Source: Alphaproteobacteria bacterium (lineage in GTDB: Bacteria; Pseudomonadota; Alphaproteobacteria; Sphingomonadales; Emcibacteraceae). Taken from it: DNA of 33,000 nt. The position numbers were made by a program, and so were the translations under genes. The DNA lies in assembly GCA_013152755.1 (NCBI GenBank), contig JAADFR010000135.1:6416-39415 (forward strand), given 5' to 3'. Below the pieces are notes generated by a model. That model saw only the letters and a program-made list of their open reading frames with translations, was not told the DNA's origin and made no database searches. Every line of letters begins with the position of its first letter. Position 1 is the first letter of the stretch. Below, one piece after another: positions 8,620-16,758 of the stretch.

Positions 8620-9282
8620 TCAATCCATGTGAAGGATCACGCCGATTCTAAAGACCTGCGTACTGGGGTCAAAGCGAAAGCTGTCACCCGCCTGTGTCCA
8701 GGTGACGGCGGCATGTGCGGTTCTGACATATTCCACGCGCAGGGCAATATCTTCCAATATGCCAACTTCAAAGCCTGCCCCGTAACGGTATCCGCCAAGC
8801 CCTTTTGACTGGCCATTAACAAAACCCTTGTTGCTGAATTTTATGGAGGTATAACCGCCCAGCGCATACACGAGAACTCGGTCCGATACGGTCATGCCGA
8901 CGCGGGTTGTAATATCAAGGGAAAAACCGGCTTTCAGGCCAAAAGTACTTGTGCCGTCGGTTACGAATGATGTGCCGCCATTGACGCCAAGTCCAGCTTC
9001 GATTCCCACATACATGGGCCCCCAAATATTGGTGCCGATGCCGCCATATAAAACGCCGCCGTATCCGGTGCTGTTGCTGCTTGAAGATATGCCACCAAAT
9101 GAATTGGTATTGGCATCCAGAATTTCATAGGTGGCATCTGCGGTTACTTTGGAATAATTGGCATTGAAGCCCAGATACAGCCCCTCGAACGGGTTTCCGT
9201 CCAGCCCGGCCTGGGCCTGAGAGGTCATTAACATCGTGGTCAATCCGCCGATGGCAAGTGCTGTTTTCAATCGGTTAGACAT
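8620..9282 (-). CDS. Outer-membrane beta-barrel protein (opacity/OmpA-like porin family)
   Basis: I start the gene at ATG 9282 rather than the longer open frame. It is preceded by AGAAGGAA and opens a clear signal peptide (MSNRLKTALAIGG, cleavage after AQA near residue 26). The mature chain of about 195 residues begins with GLYLGFNANYSK and shows alternating aromatic/hydrophobic strands (GGVLYGGIGTNIWG, VYALGGYTSIKF, YRYGAGFEVGI) and a terminal strand ending FRIGVILHMD, the pattern of an eight-stranded barrel such as OmpX, OmpA-N or Omp25. Such proteins sit in the outer membrane with roles in adhesion or stability. No peptidoglycan-binding domain follows. It converges with the acyltransferase gene (21 bp between stops). 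Exact function unknown. Confidence 0.85.
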   Translation of the reverse strand: MSNRLKTALAIGGLTTMLMTSQAQAGLDGNPFEGLYLGFNANYSKVTADATYEILDANTNSFGGISSSSNSTGYGGVLYGGIGTNIWGPMYVGIEAGLGVNGGTSFVTDGTSTFGLKAGFSLDITTRVGMTVSDRVLVYALGGYTSIKFSNKGFVNGQSKGLGGYRYGAGFEVGILEDIALRVEYVRTAHAAVTWTQAGDSFRFDPSTQVFRIGVILHMD

Positions 9283-9503
9283 TATGGCAAAGTTCCTTCT
9301 ATATTTTTTCTGTAAGTTTTTATTTTGTGAACTTATGGCATTTTTTTTGGCTTCGGGAAACAAGAACTTGACTCTTGGGCAGAATCCCCATATTTTCCGC
9401 CCAACTATCACGGATTTGCAGAAGTAATGCGTCCAAGGATGTCCACCAGTCAGCGAAGATTCGCCCACTGGTGCGTTTGTGTTGTGTGATTTAATAAGAA
9501 TAT
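9283..9503. other. Non-coding divergent region with a compound hairpin
   Basis: This stretch separates the start of the outer-membrane protein gene (-) from the structured repeat before ffh. I see no believable gene. It holds an A/T-rich part just upstream of the minus-strand gene (9300-9350, presumably its promoter, no clear -35/-10 assigned) and a compound hairpin at 9444-9473: CACCAGT (9444-9450) pairs with ACTGGTG (9467-9473), and within it GCGAA and TTCGC form a second stem. No T-tract follows on either strand, so it is not an obvious terminator. Confidence 0.45.
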
Positions 9504-9618
9504 CCGAAGACCCAAAAGGTCTGAGGCAAGGCCAAGGGCCGTCCGAGCTAATGCGAGGAGGGGGAGTGCCGCTAAAAATTATTGGGGGCACGGGGGAGTT
9601 ATCCCCCTGAATAAAATA
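9504..9618 (+). repeat. Complete copy A of a dispersed structured intergenic element, upstream of ffh
   Basis: The core 9504-9570 matches 11071-11136 with one indel and a few substitutions, and the 3' end 9587-9618 matches 11139-11171. Predicted stems are AGACC/GGTCT (9508-9512 with 9518-9522), GGCC/GGCC (9530-9533 with 9537-9540), GTGCC/GGCAC around a long loop (about 9566-9591), and GGGGGA/TCCCCC (9592-9597 with 9602-9607). Copy A has about 14-16 extra nt in the third loop. It ends 65 nt before the ffh start codon. The upstream gene runs the other way, so this copy cannot be that gene's terminator. Confidence 0.75.
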
Positions 9619-9672
9619 ATGGTTATGGTGTTGTCTTTAAGAGATACACAAGAACCAAAAAGAGAGAACAAC

Positions 9673-11040
9673 ATGTTTGACAGTTTAAGCGATAAGCTTG
9701 GCGGTATATTTGACAAGTTAAAGGGCCGCGGTGCGCTGAAAGAAGCGGATGTGACCGCCGCCATGCGTGAAGTGCGTATTGCGCTGCTGGAAGCCGATGT
9801 TGCCCTGTCCGTGGTCAAGGACTTTGTCGCCAAGGTTACCGAGCGCGCTATCGGACATGAAGTCATGAAGTCCGTCTCCCCCGGACAACAGGTGGTCAAG
9901 ATCGTTAATGATCATCTGGTGGAAATGCTGGGCAGTGAGACGGTGGGTATCAGCCTTGCGGCGGTGGCGCCGGTGCCGATTCTGATGGTGGGCTTGCAAG
10001 GCTCCGGTAAGACCACGACGGCGGCCAAGATCGCCAAACGGCTTACGGAAAAAGAAAATAAAAAGGTCATGATGGCCTCGCTGGACATCTATCGTCCTGC
10101 GGCCATGGAACAGCTGAAAATTTTAGGCGAGCAGATTGGGGTCGCGACCCTGCCCATCATTGAAGGTCAGATGCCGGTGGATATTGCCCGGCGGGCCATG
10201 ACGGCGGCAAAATTACAGGGCATGGATGTTGTGCTTCTGGATACGGCGGGCCGCCTGCATATTGATCAGACATTGATGGCCGAGGTCATCGGGGTCAAGG
10301 GCGCAACCTCGCCCCATGAAACTCTGCTGGTGGTCGATAGCCTGACCGGGCAGGACGCGGTCAATGTGGCCCAGCAGTTCAGCGATCAGATCGGCATTAC
10401 CGGCGTTGTCCTGACCCGTATGGACGGTGACGGGCGCGGCGGGGCGGCGCTCAGCATGCGGGCCGTGACCGGACAACCCATCAAACTGGTGGGCGTTGGT
10501 GAGAAGCTGGATGATCTGGAAGAATTCCATCCTGAGCGGGTGGCGTCGCGGATTCTGGGCATGGGCGATGTGGTGTCGCTGGTGGAAAAAGCCGCCGAGA
10601 CCATTGAGGCCGAAGACGCCGAAAAAATGATCAAGAAGATGAAGAAGGGCCAGTTCGACTTTGACGATCTGCGCTCTCAGCTTCGTCAGATGAAGAAACT
10701 GGGCGGTATGGCCAGCATATTGGGTATGTTGCCGGGTATCGGCAAAATGCAGAAACAGATGGCCAGTGCCAAAATTGATGACAATCTCCTGAAACGGCAG
10801 GAAGCGATCATCAACAGCATGACGCCCAAGGAACGCACATTCCCGAAAGTCCTGAACGCCTCGCGCAAGAAAAGAATTGCCGCCGGGTCCGGAGTGACGG
10901 TGCAGGATGTCAACAAGCTGATCAAGATGCAAAAGCAGATGGCTGGCATGATGAAGAAAATGGGCAAGATGGGCAAGGGCGGCGGCATGCCCCTCCCCGG
11001 CCAGATGCCCCCCGGAATGGAGAATTTATTGCCGAAATAG
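9673..11040 (+). CDS. ffh: Signal recognition particle protein Ffh (SRP54 GTPase)
   Basis: A 455-residue protein that binds 4.5S RNA and targets nascent membrane proteins to FtsY and SecYEG. The N domain (MFDSLSDKLGGIFDKLKGRG, then EVRIALLEADVA) is followed by the G domain with P-loop GLQGSGKTTTAAKIA, DTAGRLHID, and TRMDGDGRGGAALS, and by the Met-rich M domain (from about residue 295: GMASILGMLPGIGKMQKQM, TPKERTFP, SRKKRIAAGSG) with a Met/Gly/Pro-rich tail. I chose ATG 9673 because it gives the family N-terminus; an in-frame ATG at 9619 would add 18 non-conserved residues. The structured repeat lies 65 nt upstream of this start. No 4.5S RNA gene is visible nearby. Confidence 0.97.
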   Translation: MFDSLSDKLGGIFDKLKGRGALKEADVTAAMREVRIALLEADVALSVVKDFVAKVTERAIGHEVMKSVSPGQQVVKIVNDHLVEMLGSETVGISLAAVAPVPILMVGLQGSGKTTTAAKIAKRLTEKENKKVMMASLDIYRPAAMEQLKILGEQIGVATLPIIEGQMPVDIARRAMTAAKLQGMDVVLLDTAGRLHIDQTLMAEVIGVKGATSPHETLLVVDSLTGQDAVNVAQQFSDQIGITGVVLTRMDGDGRGGAALSMRAVTGQPIKLVGVGEKLDDLEEFHPERVASRILGMGDVVSLVEKAAETIEAEDAEKMIKKMKKGQFDFDDLRSQLRQMKKLGGMASILGMLPGIGKMQKQMASAKIDDNLLKRQEAIINSMTPKERTFPKVLNASRKKRIAAGSGVTVQDVNKLIKMQKQMAGMMKKMGKMGKGGGMPLPGQMPPGMENLLPK

Positions 11041-11070
11041 ATAAACCCTCACCAGATATAAACTCAGTAA

Positions 11071-11171
11071 CCGAAGCCCAAAGGGGCTGAGGCAAGGCCA
11101 AAGGCCGCCCGAGTTAATACGAGGAGGGGGAGTGCCCACGGCACGGGGGAGTTATCCCCCCCAATAGAATA
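11071..11171 (+). repeat. Complete copy B of the dispersed structured element, between ffh and rpsP
   Basis: It begins 30 nt after the ffh stop and its last stem ends 68 nt before the rpsP ATG. Stems are AGCCC/GGGCT (11075-11079 with 11084-11088), GGC-AA-GGCC/GGCC-GCC (11091-11099 with 11103-11109), GTGCC/GGCAC with loop CAC (11132-11144), and GGGGGA/TCCCCC (11145-11150 with 11155-11160). The first stem differs from copy A by a paired A-T to C-G change, so pairing is kept although sequence is not. The third stem also survives despite a large loop-length difference. Confidence 0.75.
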
Positions 11172-11228
11172 AAGAGAATTAAACCAAACATTTGAATATT
11201 TAAAAAACCAAAGAAAGGATTAGCCGGA

Positions 11229-11684
11229 ATGGCTGTTAAAATCAGATTAGCTCGCGGCGGCGCCAAAAAGCGCCCCTATTACCGGATTGTTGTTGCGGAT
11301 GTACGCTCCCCCCGTGATGGCCGCTATATTGAAAAAGTGGGTACTCATAACCCGCTTCTGCCCAAGGATCACGAGGACCGTGTGCGTCTGGTCGAAGACC
11401 GGATTATATACTGGCTGGGTCAGGGTGCGCAACCAACGGACCGTGTGGCCCGCTTTCTGGATGCCGCTGGTCTCATGAAACGGGAAGCCAGCAACAACCC
11501 CAACAAGGGTAAGCCCGGTGCCAAGGCTCTGGAGCGTGTTGAAGAAAAACAGGCCAAGGCTGAAGCTGCTGCAGAAGCCGCAGAAACCGCCAAACAAGAA
11601 GCCGCTGAAGCTGCTGCTGCCCCTGTTGAGGAAGCTCCGGCAGAAGAAGCTGCTGCTGAAGAAACTTCAGAGGAAAAGGCCTAA
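11229..11684 (+). CDS. rpsP: 30S ribosomal protein S16
   Basis: Residues 1-85 are a canonical S16 ([60 protein letters not shown]), a small-subunit assembly protein that binds 16S rRNA. After residue about 95 comes a low-complexity tail of Ala, Glu, Lys and Pro, bringing the protein to 151 residues against 80-90 in E. coli. Such tails are known in alphaproteobacterial S16. It is the first gene of an rpsP-rimM-trmD run, with a good AAGGA at 11215-11219. The structured repeat lies 68 nt upstream of its start. Confidence 0.97.
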   Translation: MAVKIRLARGGAKKRPYYRIVVADVRSPRDGRYIEKVGTHNPLLPKDHEDRVRLVEDRIIYWLGQGAQPTDRVARFLDAAGLMKREASNNPNKGKPGAKALERVEEKQAKAEAAAEAAETAKQEAAEAAAAPVEEAPAEEAAAEETSEEKA

Positions 11685-11710
11685 ATTTTTTAGGCCCGGA
11701 AAGAACCGTC

Positions 11711-12310
11711 ATGGCGCGACCAAACTATGTACATTCCCGGCGTGAGGAGCCCGACATTGATCCAAAATGGATTTCAGTCGGGGTCATCGTCGGGGCGGTC
11801 GGGGTCAAGGGGGCGGTTCGGCTCAAGGTTTTTACTGATGATCTGAAATCTGTGTTGGACCGGGGGCCGGTGACGATTTTCCCCGATCTGTCTAGCACAG
11901 GTGAGAAGCGTCAGGTAACATTGATGCATAAGATCAAGGTAGGCTATGCCTGTCAGATGGCCGGTGTTGAAAGCCGGGATCAGGCAGAGGCCATGAAAGG
12001 CTTGAAACTCTATGTCTCACGGGACGGGCTGCCGGAAATCGAGGAAGACGGCAGCTATTACTATGAAGATATGGAGGGGCTGATCACCAAAGACTTGAGC
12101 GGTGCCGCGTTCGGGGTGGTTCAGTCCATATATAATTTTGGTGCCGGAGATGTGTTGGAGGTGCTTCTGGATGATGTTCAGAACCGCCCCGCATCCGGCA
12201 CACAGATGTATCCTTTCCGGGACGAATTCGTGCCGGAGGTAAATATAGACGCCGGTTATCTGGTGATTGATCGCGCCGCGTTCGGCGGCGATCAGATGTC
12301 AGATGACTGA
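11711..12310 (+). CDS. rimM: Ribosome maturation factor RimM
   Basis: A 199-residue cytosolic protein needed for maturation of the 30S head; it binds S19 and assists 16S rRNA processing. The N-terminal RimM domain begins at about residue 20 (ISVGVIVGAVGVKGAVRLKVFT) and the C-terminal PRC-barrel is around residues 105-185 (YYYEDMEGLITKD, GAGDVLEVLL, PFRDEFVPEVNIDAGYLVID). It lies 26 bp after rpsP, and its last 8 bp overlap the start of trmD, which points to coupled translation. The first 18 residues are not conserved family sequence, but the ATG at 11711 is the natural start directly after rpsP. Confidence 0.95.
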   Translation: MARPNYVHSRREEPDIDPKWISVGVIVGAVGVKGAVRLKVFTDDLKSVLDRGPVTIFPDLSSTGEKRQVTLMHKIKVGYACQMAGVESRDQAEAMKGLKLYVSRDGLPEIEEDGSYYYEDMEGLITKDLSGAAFGVVQSIYNFGAGDVLEVLLDDVQNRPASGTQMYPFRDEFVPEVNIDAGYLVIDRAAFGGDQMSDD

Positions 12311-13046
12311 GCCGCTCTGGACAGCGCAGATACTTACTTTGTACCCGGAAATGTTTCCGGGGCCGCTCGGGGCATCCCTTGCGGGTAAAGCGCTGGACAA
12401 GGGGTTATGGGCCATGGATGTGGTGCAGATCCGGGATTATGCCACGGATAAGCACCGCACGGTGGACGCGCCGCCAGCAGGCGGTGGTCCGGGCATGGTC
12501 ATGCGGGCGGATATATTGGCGGCGGCCATTGATGATGTGAGCCGTGATGCCGAAAGTCGTGATGCCGAAAGTCGTGATGAATGGCCGTTGGTTTATTTAT
12601 CGCCGCGCGGCAAAAGGCTGGACCGGGATATGGTTCGGAATTTTGCGGCAAAGAAAGGCATCACGCTGATCTGTGGCCGTTTTGAGGGCGTGGATGAGCG
12701 GGTGCTGGAAGGGCGCGATATTATTGAGGTCAGCCTCGGTGATTTTGTCCTGTCTGGCGGTGAGCTGGCGGCCATGGCCTTGATGGATGCGGTGGTGCGG
12801 ACCATACCGGGGGTGATCGGTGACGCGGCCACACTGGATGAAGAGAGTTTTGAGGTGGGGTTGCTTGAGTATCCCCATTATACCCGGCCCAGAATATGGG
12901 AAGGGCGCGAAATACCGGCGGTGCTTCAATCGGGGCATCACGGCAAGATAAAGGAATGGCGGCGAAGCCGGTCAGAGGAACTGACACAGACCCGGCGTCC
13001 GGACCTGTGGAAAAACTATATTCACGGCAAAAATGGCGTGAAATAA
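12303..13046 (+). CDS. trmD: tRNA (guanine(37)-N1)-methyltransferase TrmD
   Basis: A 247-residue SPOUT-class enzyme that methylates G37 next to the anticodon using S-adenosylmethionine and prevents +1 frameshifting. It shows AQILTLYPEMFPGPLG at the N-terminus, GGGPGMVMR, the knot residues YLSPRGKRLD and ICGRFEGVDERVLE, and GDFVLSGGELAAMAL, then HYTRP. I start at ATG 12303, which overlaps the rimM stop region and gives the family N-terminus; the longer in-frame extension inside rimM is not conserved. Between GMVMRADILAAAIDD and YLSPRG there is a short charged insertion, DAESR repeated twice, encoded by a perfect 15-bp duplication. Confidence 0.96.
   Translation: MTEPLWTAQILTLYPEMFPGPLGASLAGKALDKGLWAMDVVQIRDYATDKHRTVDAPPAGGGPGMVMRADILAAAIDDVSRDAESRDAESRDEWPLVYLSPRGKRLDRDMVRNFAAKKGITLICGRFEGVDERVLEGRDIIEVSLGDFVLSGGELAAMALMDAVVRTIPGVIGDAATLDEESFEVGLLEYPHYTRPRIWEGREIPAVLQSGHHGKIKEWRRSRSEELTQTRRPDLWKNYIHGKNGVK
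12546..12575 (+). repeat. Perfect 15-bp tandem duplication inside trmD
   Basis: GATGCCGAAAGTCGT occurs twice head to tail (12546-12560 and 12561-12575), preceded by AGCCGT and followed by GATGAA, so the protein reads SRDAESRDAESRDE. It lies in the loop before the knot motif, where E. coli TrmD has a shorter Ala/Gly-rich linker. The reading frame is preserved. Confidence 0.9.
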
Positions 13047-13064
13047 AGATGATGAAATTTGCTA

Positions 13065-13099
13065 TTGGAATCTAAAGACCCTTGCTATATAAGCGGGTC
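13065..13099 (+). promoter_or_regulatory. Probable rplS promoter overlapped by a small hairpin
   Basis: TTGGAA (13065-13070) and TATAAG (13088-13093) are 17 bp apart, with an overlapping extended -10 (TTGCTATATA). The short stem GACCC (13077-13081) and GGGTC (13095-13099), with GCT/AGC inside, spans the -10. This would give rplS its own start of transcription, separate from rpsP-rimM-trmD. No T-tract follows the hairpin. Confidence 0.45.
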
Positions 13100-13118
13100 A
13101 GCGAAAAGAGAGACTGTT

Positions 13119-13535
13119 ATGAATATTATTGAAAAATTTGAAAAAGAGCAGATTGCCAAGCTCACAGACGGTAAGGAAATCCCTGAGTTTGCCGCTGGTG
13201 ATACGCTTCGGGTAAATGTGAAAGTTATCGAAGGCACGCGCGAGCGTATTCAGGCCTATGAGGGGGTATGTATTGCCCGCTCCAACCGGGCGCTGAATTC
13301 CTCCTTCACGGTCCGTAAAATTTCTTATGGCGAGGGGGTTGAGCGTATCTTCCCGCTTTATTCGCCAAATGTGGATAGCATAGAAGTGATCCGCCGCGGT
13401 AAAGTCCGGCGCGCGAAACTATATTATCTGCGTCCTCTGCGCGGCAAGAAAGCCCGTATTGCGGAAAGAAAAGACTGGATGAAAAAAACGGCTCCTAAAA
13501 AAACTGAGGAAATTACCCCCTCAGAGGAAGCCTGA
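13119..13535 (+). CDS. rplS: 50S ribosomal protein L19
   Basis: A 138-residue protein at the 30S-50S interface. The family core is complete: [62 protein letters not shown], and [13 protein letters not shown], followed by a Lys/Glu-rich tail of about 20 residues. I chose ATG 13119 (after AAAAGAGAGAC) over the longer frame starting at 13059, since that position is the normal L19 N-terminus. It lies 72 bp after trmD and has its own candidate promoter. A clear terminator follows. Confidence 0.97.
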   Translation: MNIIEKFEKEQIAKLTDGKEIPEFAAGDTLRVNVKVIEGTRERIQAYEGVCIARSNRALNSSFTVRKISYGEGVERIFPLYSPNVDSIEVIRRGKVRRAKLYYLRPLRGKKARIAERKDWMKKTAPKKTEEITPSEEA

Positions 13536-13590
13536 TTGACTTAAATTATTAAGAAAATCCGGGCTGTAAGACAGAGCCCAAAAAAGACAC

Positions 13591-13622
13591 AAGGGGCTCG
13601 ATTATAACGAGCCCCTTTTTTT
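13591..13622 (+). terminator. Rho-independent terminator after rplS
   Basis: AAGGGGCTCG (13591-13600) pairs perfectly with CGAGCCCCTT (13608-13617) around a 7-nt loop and runs into a T-tract through 13622. It lies only about 15 nt before leuC, so leuCDB is either read through this hairpin or started from a promoter close to or inside the rplS end. Confidence 0.92.
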
Positions 13623-13636
13623 GTAGGGAAATGACG

Positions 13637-15019
13637 ATGCAACGAACGCTTTATGACAAATTATGGGACAGCCATATTGTGGAACAGCAGGAGGATGGTA
13701 ACTGCCTGATCTATATTGATCGCCAGATCATCCATGAGGTCACCAGCCCCCAGGCTTTCGAAGGGCTGGCGAACGCGGGGCGTTCGCTGGCCCAGCCCGC
13801 CGCCATGCTGGCGGTTCCGGATCATAATGTGCCTACCGGCCCCGACCGGGCCACGGCGATCAATGCAGAGGACAGCCAGATACAGCTGGATACGCTGGAA
13901 AAAAACTGTGAAACTTTCGGCGTTGATTATATCCCCATGATGGATGTGCGTCAGGGCATTGTCCATATTGTCGGTCCGGAACAGGGCTTTACCCTGCCCG
14001 GTATGACTATCGTTTGCGGTGACAGCCATACCTCAACCCATGGGGCCTTTGGGGCGTTGGCCTTTGGCATCGGCACGTCCGAAGTCGAACATGTGATGGC
14101 GACTCAGACCCTGATTCTGAAACGTCAGAAGAATATGCGCATTGATGTGGACGGCACCTTGGGACAGGGGGTCAGTGCCAAGGATATTGCGCTGGCCATT
14201 ATCGGCGAAATCGGTACGGCGGGCGGCACAGGCCATGTGATTGAATTTACCGGTTCTGCCATTCGCAGCCTCAGCATGGAAGGGCGCATGACATTATGTA
14301 ATATGTCCATCGAAGCCGGGGCGCGCTCCGGCATCATTGCCCCCGATCAGGTCACCTTTGATTATGTGATGGGCCGGCCACAATCGCCCAAGGGTGCGGG
14401 CTTTGAGCAGGCGGTCAGCTATTGGAAGACCCTGCCCACTGACGACGGGGCAACCTATGATAAGGAAATTTTTCTGAAAGCAGAAGACATTATCCCGCAG
14501 GTCACATGGGGCACCAGCCCGCAGGATGTCCTCCCCATCACGGGTAGCGTACCCTCAGCGAACGGCGATGCGGGCATTGAACGTGCGCTGGATTATATGG
14601 GGCTGGAACCGGGTCAGAAATTACAGGATGTGAAGATTGACCGGGTATTCGTCGGCTCCTGCACCAATGGCCGGATAGAGGATGTTCGCGCGGTGGCTGA
14701 TGTGGTCAAGGGCCGCAAGGTGGCCGACCATGTGACCGCTTGGGTGGTGCCGGGGTCCGGGCTGGTCAAGGCGCAGGCCGAGGACGAGGGGCTGGACCAG
14801 ATCTTGATCGACGCGGGCTTCGACTGGCGGGAGCCAGGATGCTCCATGTGTCTGGCCATGAATGCGGACAAGCTGGGACCGCAAGAACGCTGTGCCTCCA
14901 CCTCAAACCGAAATTTTGAAGGCCGTCAGGGGCCAAAGGGCCGCACCCATCTGATGAGCCCGGCCATGGCGGCGGCGGCGGCCATAACCGGCCATTTAAC
15001 CGACGTCAGGGAGCTTTGA
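13637..15019 (+). CDS. leuC: 3-isopropylmalate dehydratase large subunit
   Basis: LeuC with LeuD isomerises 2-isopropylmalate to 3-isopropylmalate in leucine synthesis. It is an aconitase-family 4Fe-4S protein: the ligands are the Cys of VGSCTNGR and the two of GCSMCLAMN. Other signatures are [37 protein letters not shown] and [14 protein letters not shown] prefer ATG 13637 (MQRTLYDK) because AGGGA at 13625 is then 7 nt away and the N-terminus matches the E. coli length; ATG 13631, two codons upstream, has almost no spacing. 460 residues. First gene of leuC-leuD-leuB-asd, directly behind the rplS terminator. No leader peptide or attenuator is visible. Confidence 0.96.
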   Translation: MQRTLYDKLWDSHIVEQQEDGNCLIYIDRQIIHEVTSPQAFEGLANAGRSLAQPAAMLAVPDHNVPTGPDRATAINAEDSQIQLDTLEKNCETFGVDYIPMMDVRQGIVHIVGPEQGFTLPGMTIVCGDSHTSTHGAFGALAFGIGTSEVEHVMATQTLILKRQKNMRIDVDGTLGQGVSAKDIALAIIGEIGTAGGTGHVIEFTGSAIRSLSMEGRMTLCNMSIEAGARSGIIAPDQVTFDYVMGRPQSPKGAGFEQAVSYWKTLPTDDGATYDKEIFLKAEDIIPQVTWGTSPQDVLPITGSVPSANGDAGIERALDYMGLEPGQKLQDVKIDRVFVGSCTNGRIEDVRAVADVVKGRKVADHVTAWVVPGSGLVKAQAEDEGLDQILIDAGFDWREPGCSMCLAMNADKLGPQERCASTSNRNFEGRQGPKGRTHLMSPAMAAAAAITGHLTDVREL

Positions 15020-15021
15020 CC

Positions 15022-15642
15022 ATGGATAAATTTATCAGATTAAGTGCCGTTGCGGCCCCTCTGCCCATGTCCAATATTGACACGGATATGATCATCCCTC
15101 AGCAGTTCCTGAAAACCATCAAGCGGACCGGCCTTGGCCTTGGCAAACATGCCTTCACCAATATCCGTTATCATGATGACGGGACGGAGCGGGCGGATTT
15201 TGTCCTGAATCAGCCGGCGTATCGTGCGGCGGAAATTCTGGTCACAGGCGAGAATTTCGGCTGTGGCTCCAGCCGCGAACATGCGCCCTGGGCCCTGAAG
15301 GATTTCGGCATCAAATGCATCATCGCCCCCAGCTTTGCCGATATTTTCTACGGTAATTGTTTCAAGAACGGATTGCTGCCGATTATCCTGCCGCAAGACA
15401 CCATTGACCTGTTGATGGATGATGCCGGGCGGGGGGCCAATGCCATCATTACCGTTGACCTTGAGAAACAGGAAATTTCCGGCCCGGACGGCGGTGTGGT
15501 TTCATTTGAGATCGACCCCTACCGCCGCCATTGCCTGCTTAATGGGCTGGACGATATTGGCCTGACGTTACAGAAAAAAGATGTGATCAAAGATTATGAA
15601 GCGAAGACACGGCTCAGCCAGCCGTGGTTGTTTAAGGATTAA
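15022..15642 (+). CDS. leuD: 3-isopropylmalate dehydratase small subunit
   Basis: A 206-residue swivelling-domain partner of LeuC. It begins [15 protein letters not shown], then [14 protein letters not shown], and carries the substrate-binding loop [17 protein letters not shown] and the segment [22 protein letters not shown] 15022 lies two bases after the leuC stop with CAGGGAG about 9 nt upstream; a TTG two codons earlier is in frame but unnecessary. Tight spacing implies co-translation with leuC, matching a 1:1 heterodimer. Confidence 0.96.
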   Translation: MDKFIRLSAVAAPLPMSNIDTDMIIPQQFLKTIKRTGLGLGKHAFTNIRYHDDGTERADFVLNQPAYRAAEILVTGENFGCGSSREHAPWALKDFGIKCIIAPSFADIFYGNCFKNGLLPIILPQDTIDLLMDDAGRGANAIITVDLEKQEISGPDGGVVSFEIDPYRRHCLLNGLDDIGLTLQKKDVIKDYEAKTRLSQPWLFKD

Positions 15643-15645
15643 ACC

Positions 15646-16743
15646 ATGCCCAAAAAACTATCCCTACTTATGTTGCCCGGTGACGGGATTGGCCCGGAAA
15701 TCATGGCCGAGGCCCGGCGGGTCATTGACTGGCTGGTGAGCCATCGCGGTCTTGATTTTACCGTCCATGAGGATCATGTGGGCGGTGCGGCCTATGATGT
15801 TTATGGCAAGCCCTTGTCCGACGATGCGCTGGCCTGTGCCAAAGAGGTTGATGCGGTTTTGCTGGGGGCCGTGGGCGGGTCAAAATGGGACGGGGTCGAT
15901 TATGACAAACGCCCGGAGGCGGGTTTGCTGATCCTGCGCAAGGAGCTTGAGCTGTTCGCCAATCTGCGCCCGGCCATCTGCTTTGATGCGCTGGTGGACG
16001 CTTCCAGCCTGAAACCGGAATTGGTGAGCGGCCTTGATATTATGATCGTACGCGAACTGACCGGCGGTGTATATTTCGGGGAGCCGCGGGGTATTGAGAC
16101 GTTGCCAAATGGTGAGCGGCGCGGCGTCAACACACAGGTCTACACTACGTCGGAAATACATCGTATTGCCCGGGTGGCCTTTGACATGGCTGCCAAGCGG
16201 GATGGCCGTCTGATTTCCTGCGAAAAGGCCAATGTGATGGAAAGCGGCCTGCTGTGGCGAGAAGAAGTAACCAAAATCGGTGCCGACTATCCCAATATCA
16301 AGCTGGACCATATGCTGGCCGACAGCTGTGCCATGCAACTGGTGCGCAATCCCAAACAGTTTGATGTGATCGTCACCGATAACCTGTTTGGTGATCTGCT
16401 CAGCGATGTGGCGGCTATGCTCACGGGCTCTCTTGGTATGCTGCCCTCTGCGGCACTCGGGGCCGAAGGAAGCGGCGCTATGTATGAGCCGGTTCACGGC
16501 AGTGCGCCGGATATAGCGGGTCAGGGTGTGGCCAATCCCATTGCCACTATTATGAGCCTTGCCATGGCATTGCGCTATACCTATGACTGCGCCGATGAAG
16601 CACAGCTTATTGAGGATGCGGTCAAGAAGGTTCTGGCGGGCGGCCTGCGCACGGCGGATATTATGCAGCCGGGCAAGGCCAAGGTTTCAACCGCCGTTAT
16701 GGGCGACAGTATTTTACAGGCGCTGGACAGCCTGAACAGATAA
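15646..16743 (+). CDS. leuB: 3-isopropylmalate dehydrogenase
   Basis: A 365-residue NAD+-dependent beta-decarboxylating dehydrogenase that oxidises 3-isopropylmalate and releases CO2 to give 2-oxoisocaproate, the leucine precursor. Signatures: [43 protein letters not shown], the catalytic segment [15 protein letters not shown], and [20 protein letters not shown] with the metal-binding Asp residues, then [18 protein letters not shown] for NAD specificity. It starts three bases after leuD and is followed by asd after 15 bp. Confidence 0.97.
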   Translation: MPKKLSLLMLPGDGIGPEIMAEARRVIDWLVSHRGLDFTVHEDHVGGAAYDVYGKPLSDDALACAKEVDAVLLGAVGGSKWDGVDYDKRPEAGLLILRKELELFANLRPAICFDALVDASSLKPELVSGLDIMIVRELTGGVYFGEPRGIETLPNGERRGVNTQVYTTSEIHRIARVAFDMAAKRDGRLISCEKANVMESGLLWREEVTKIGADYPNIKLDHMLADSCAMQLVRNPKQFDVIVTDNLFGDLLSDVAAMLTGSLGMLPSAALGAEGSGAMYEPVHGSAPDIAGQGVANPIATIMSLAMALRYTYDCADEAQLIEDAVKKVLAGGLRTADIMQPGKAKVSTAVMGDSILQALDSLNR

Positions 16744-16758
16744 TCATTGGAGTGAATT

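Noticed and set aside
9551-9610. A 19-codon ATG-to-TGA frame inside structured element copy A (possible leader peptide)
   Set aside because: The corresponding position in copy B is ATA and the frame is lost by indels, whereas the stems are kept, so conservation is structural rather than coding.
9504-9618. 4.5S (SRP) RNA gene beside ffh
   Set aside because: The conserved SRP core (GGAAGGAAGCAGCC-type loop) is absent, and the element recurs before rpsP.
10213-10932. 239-codon minus-strand frame
   Set aside because: Antisense to the ffh G and M domains; His/Gln-rich shadow.
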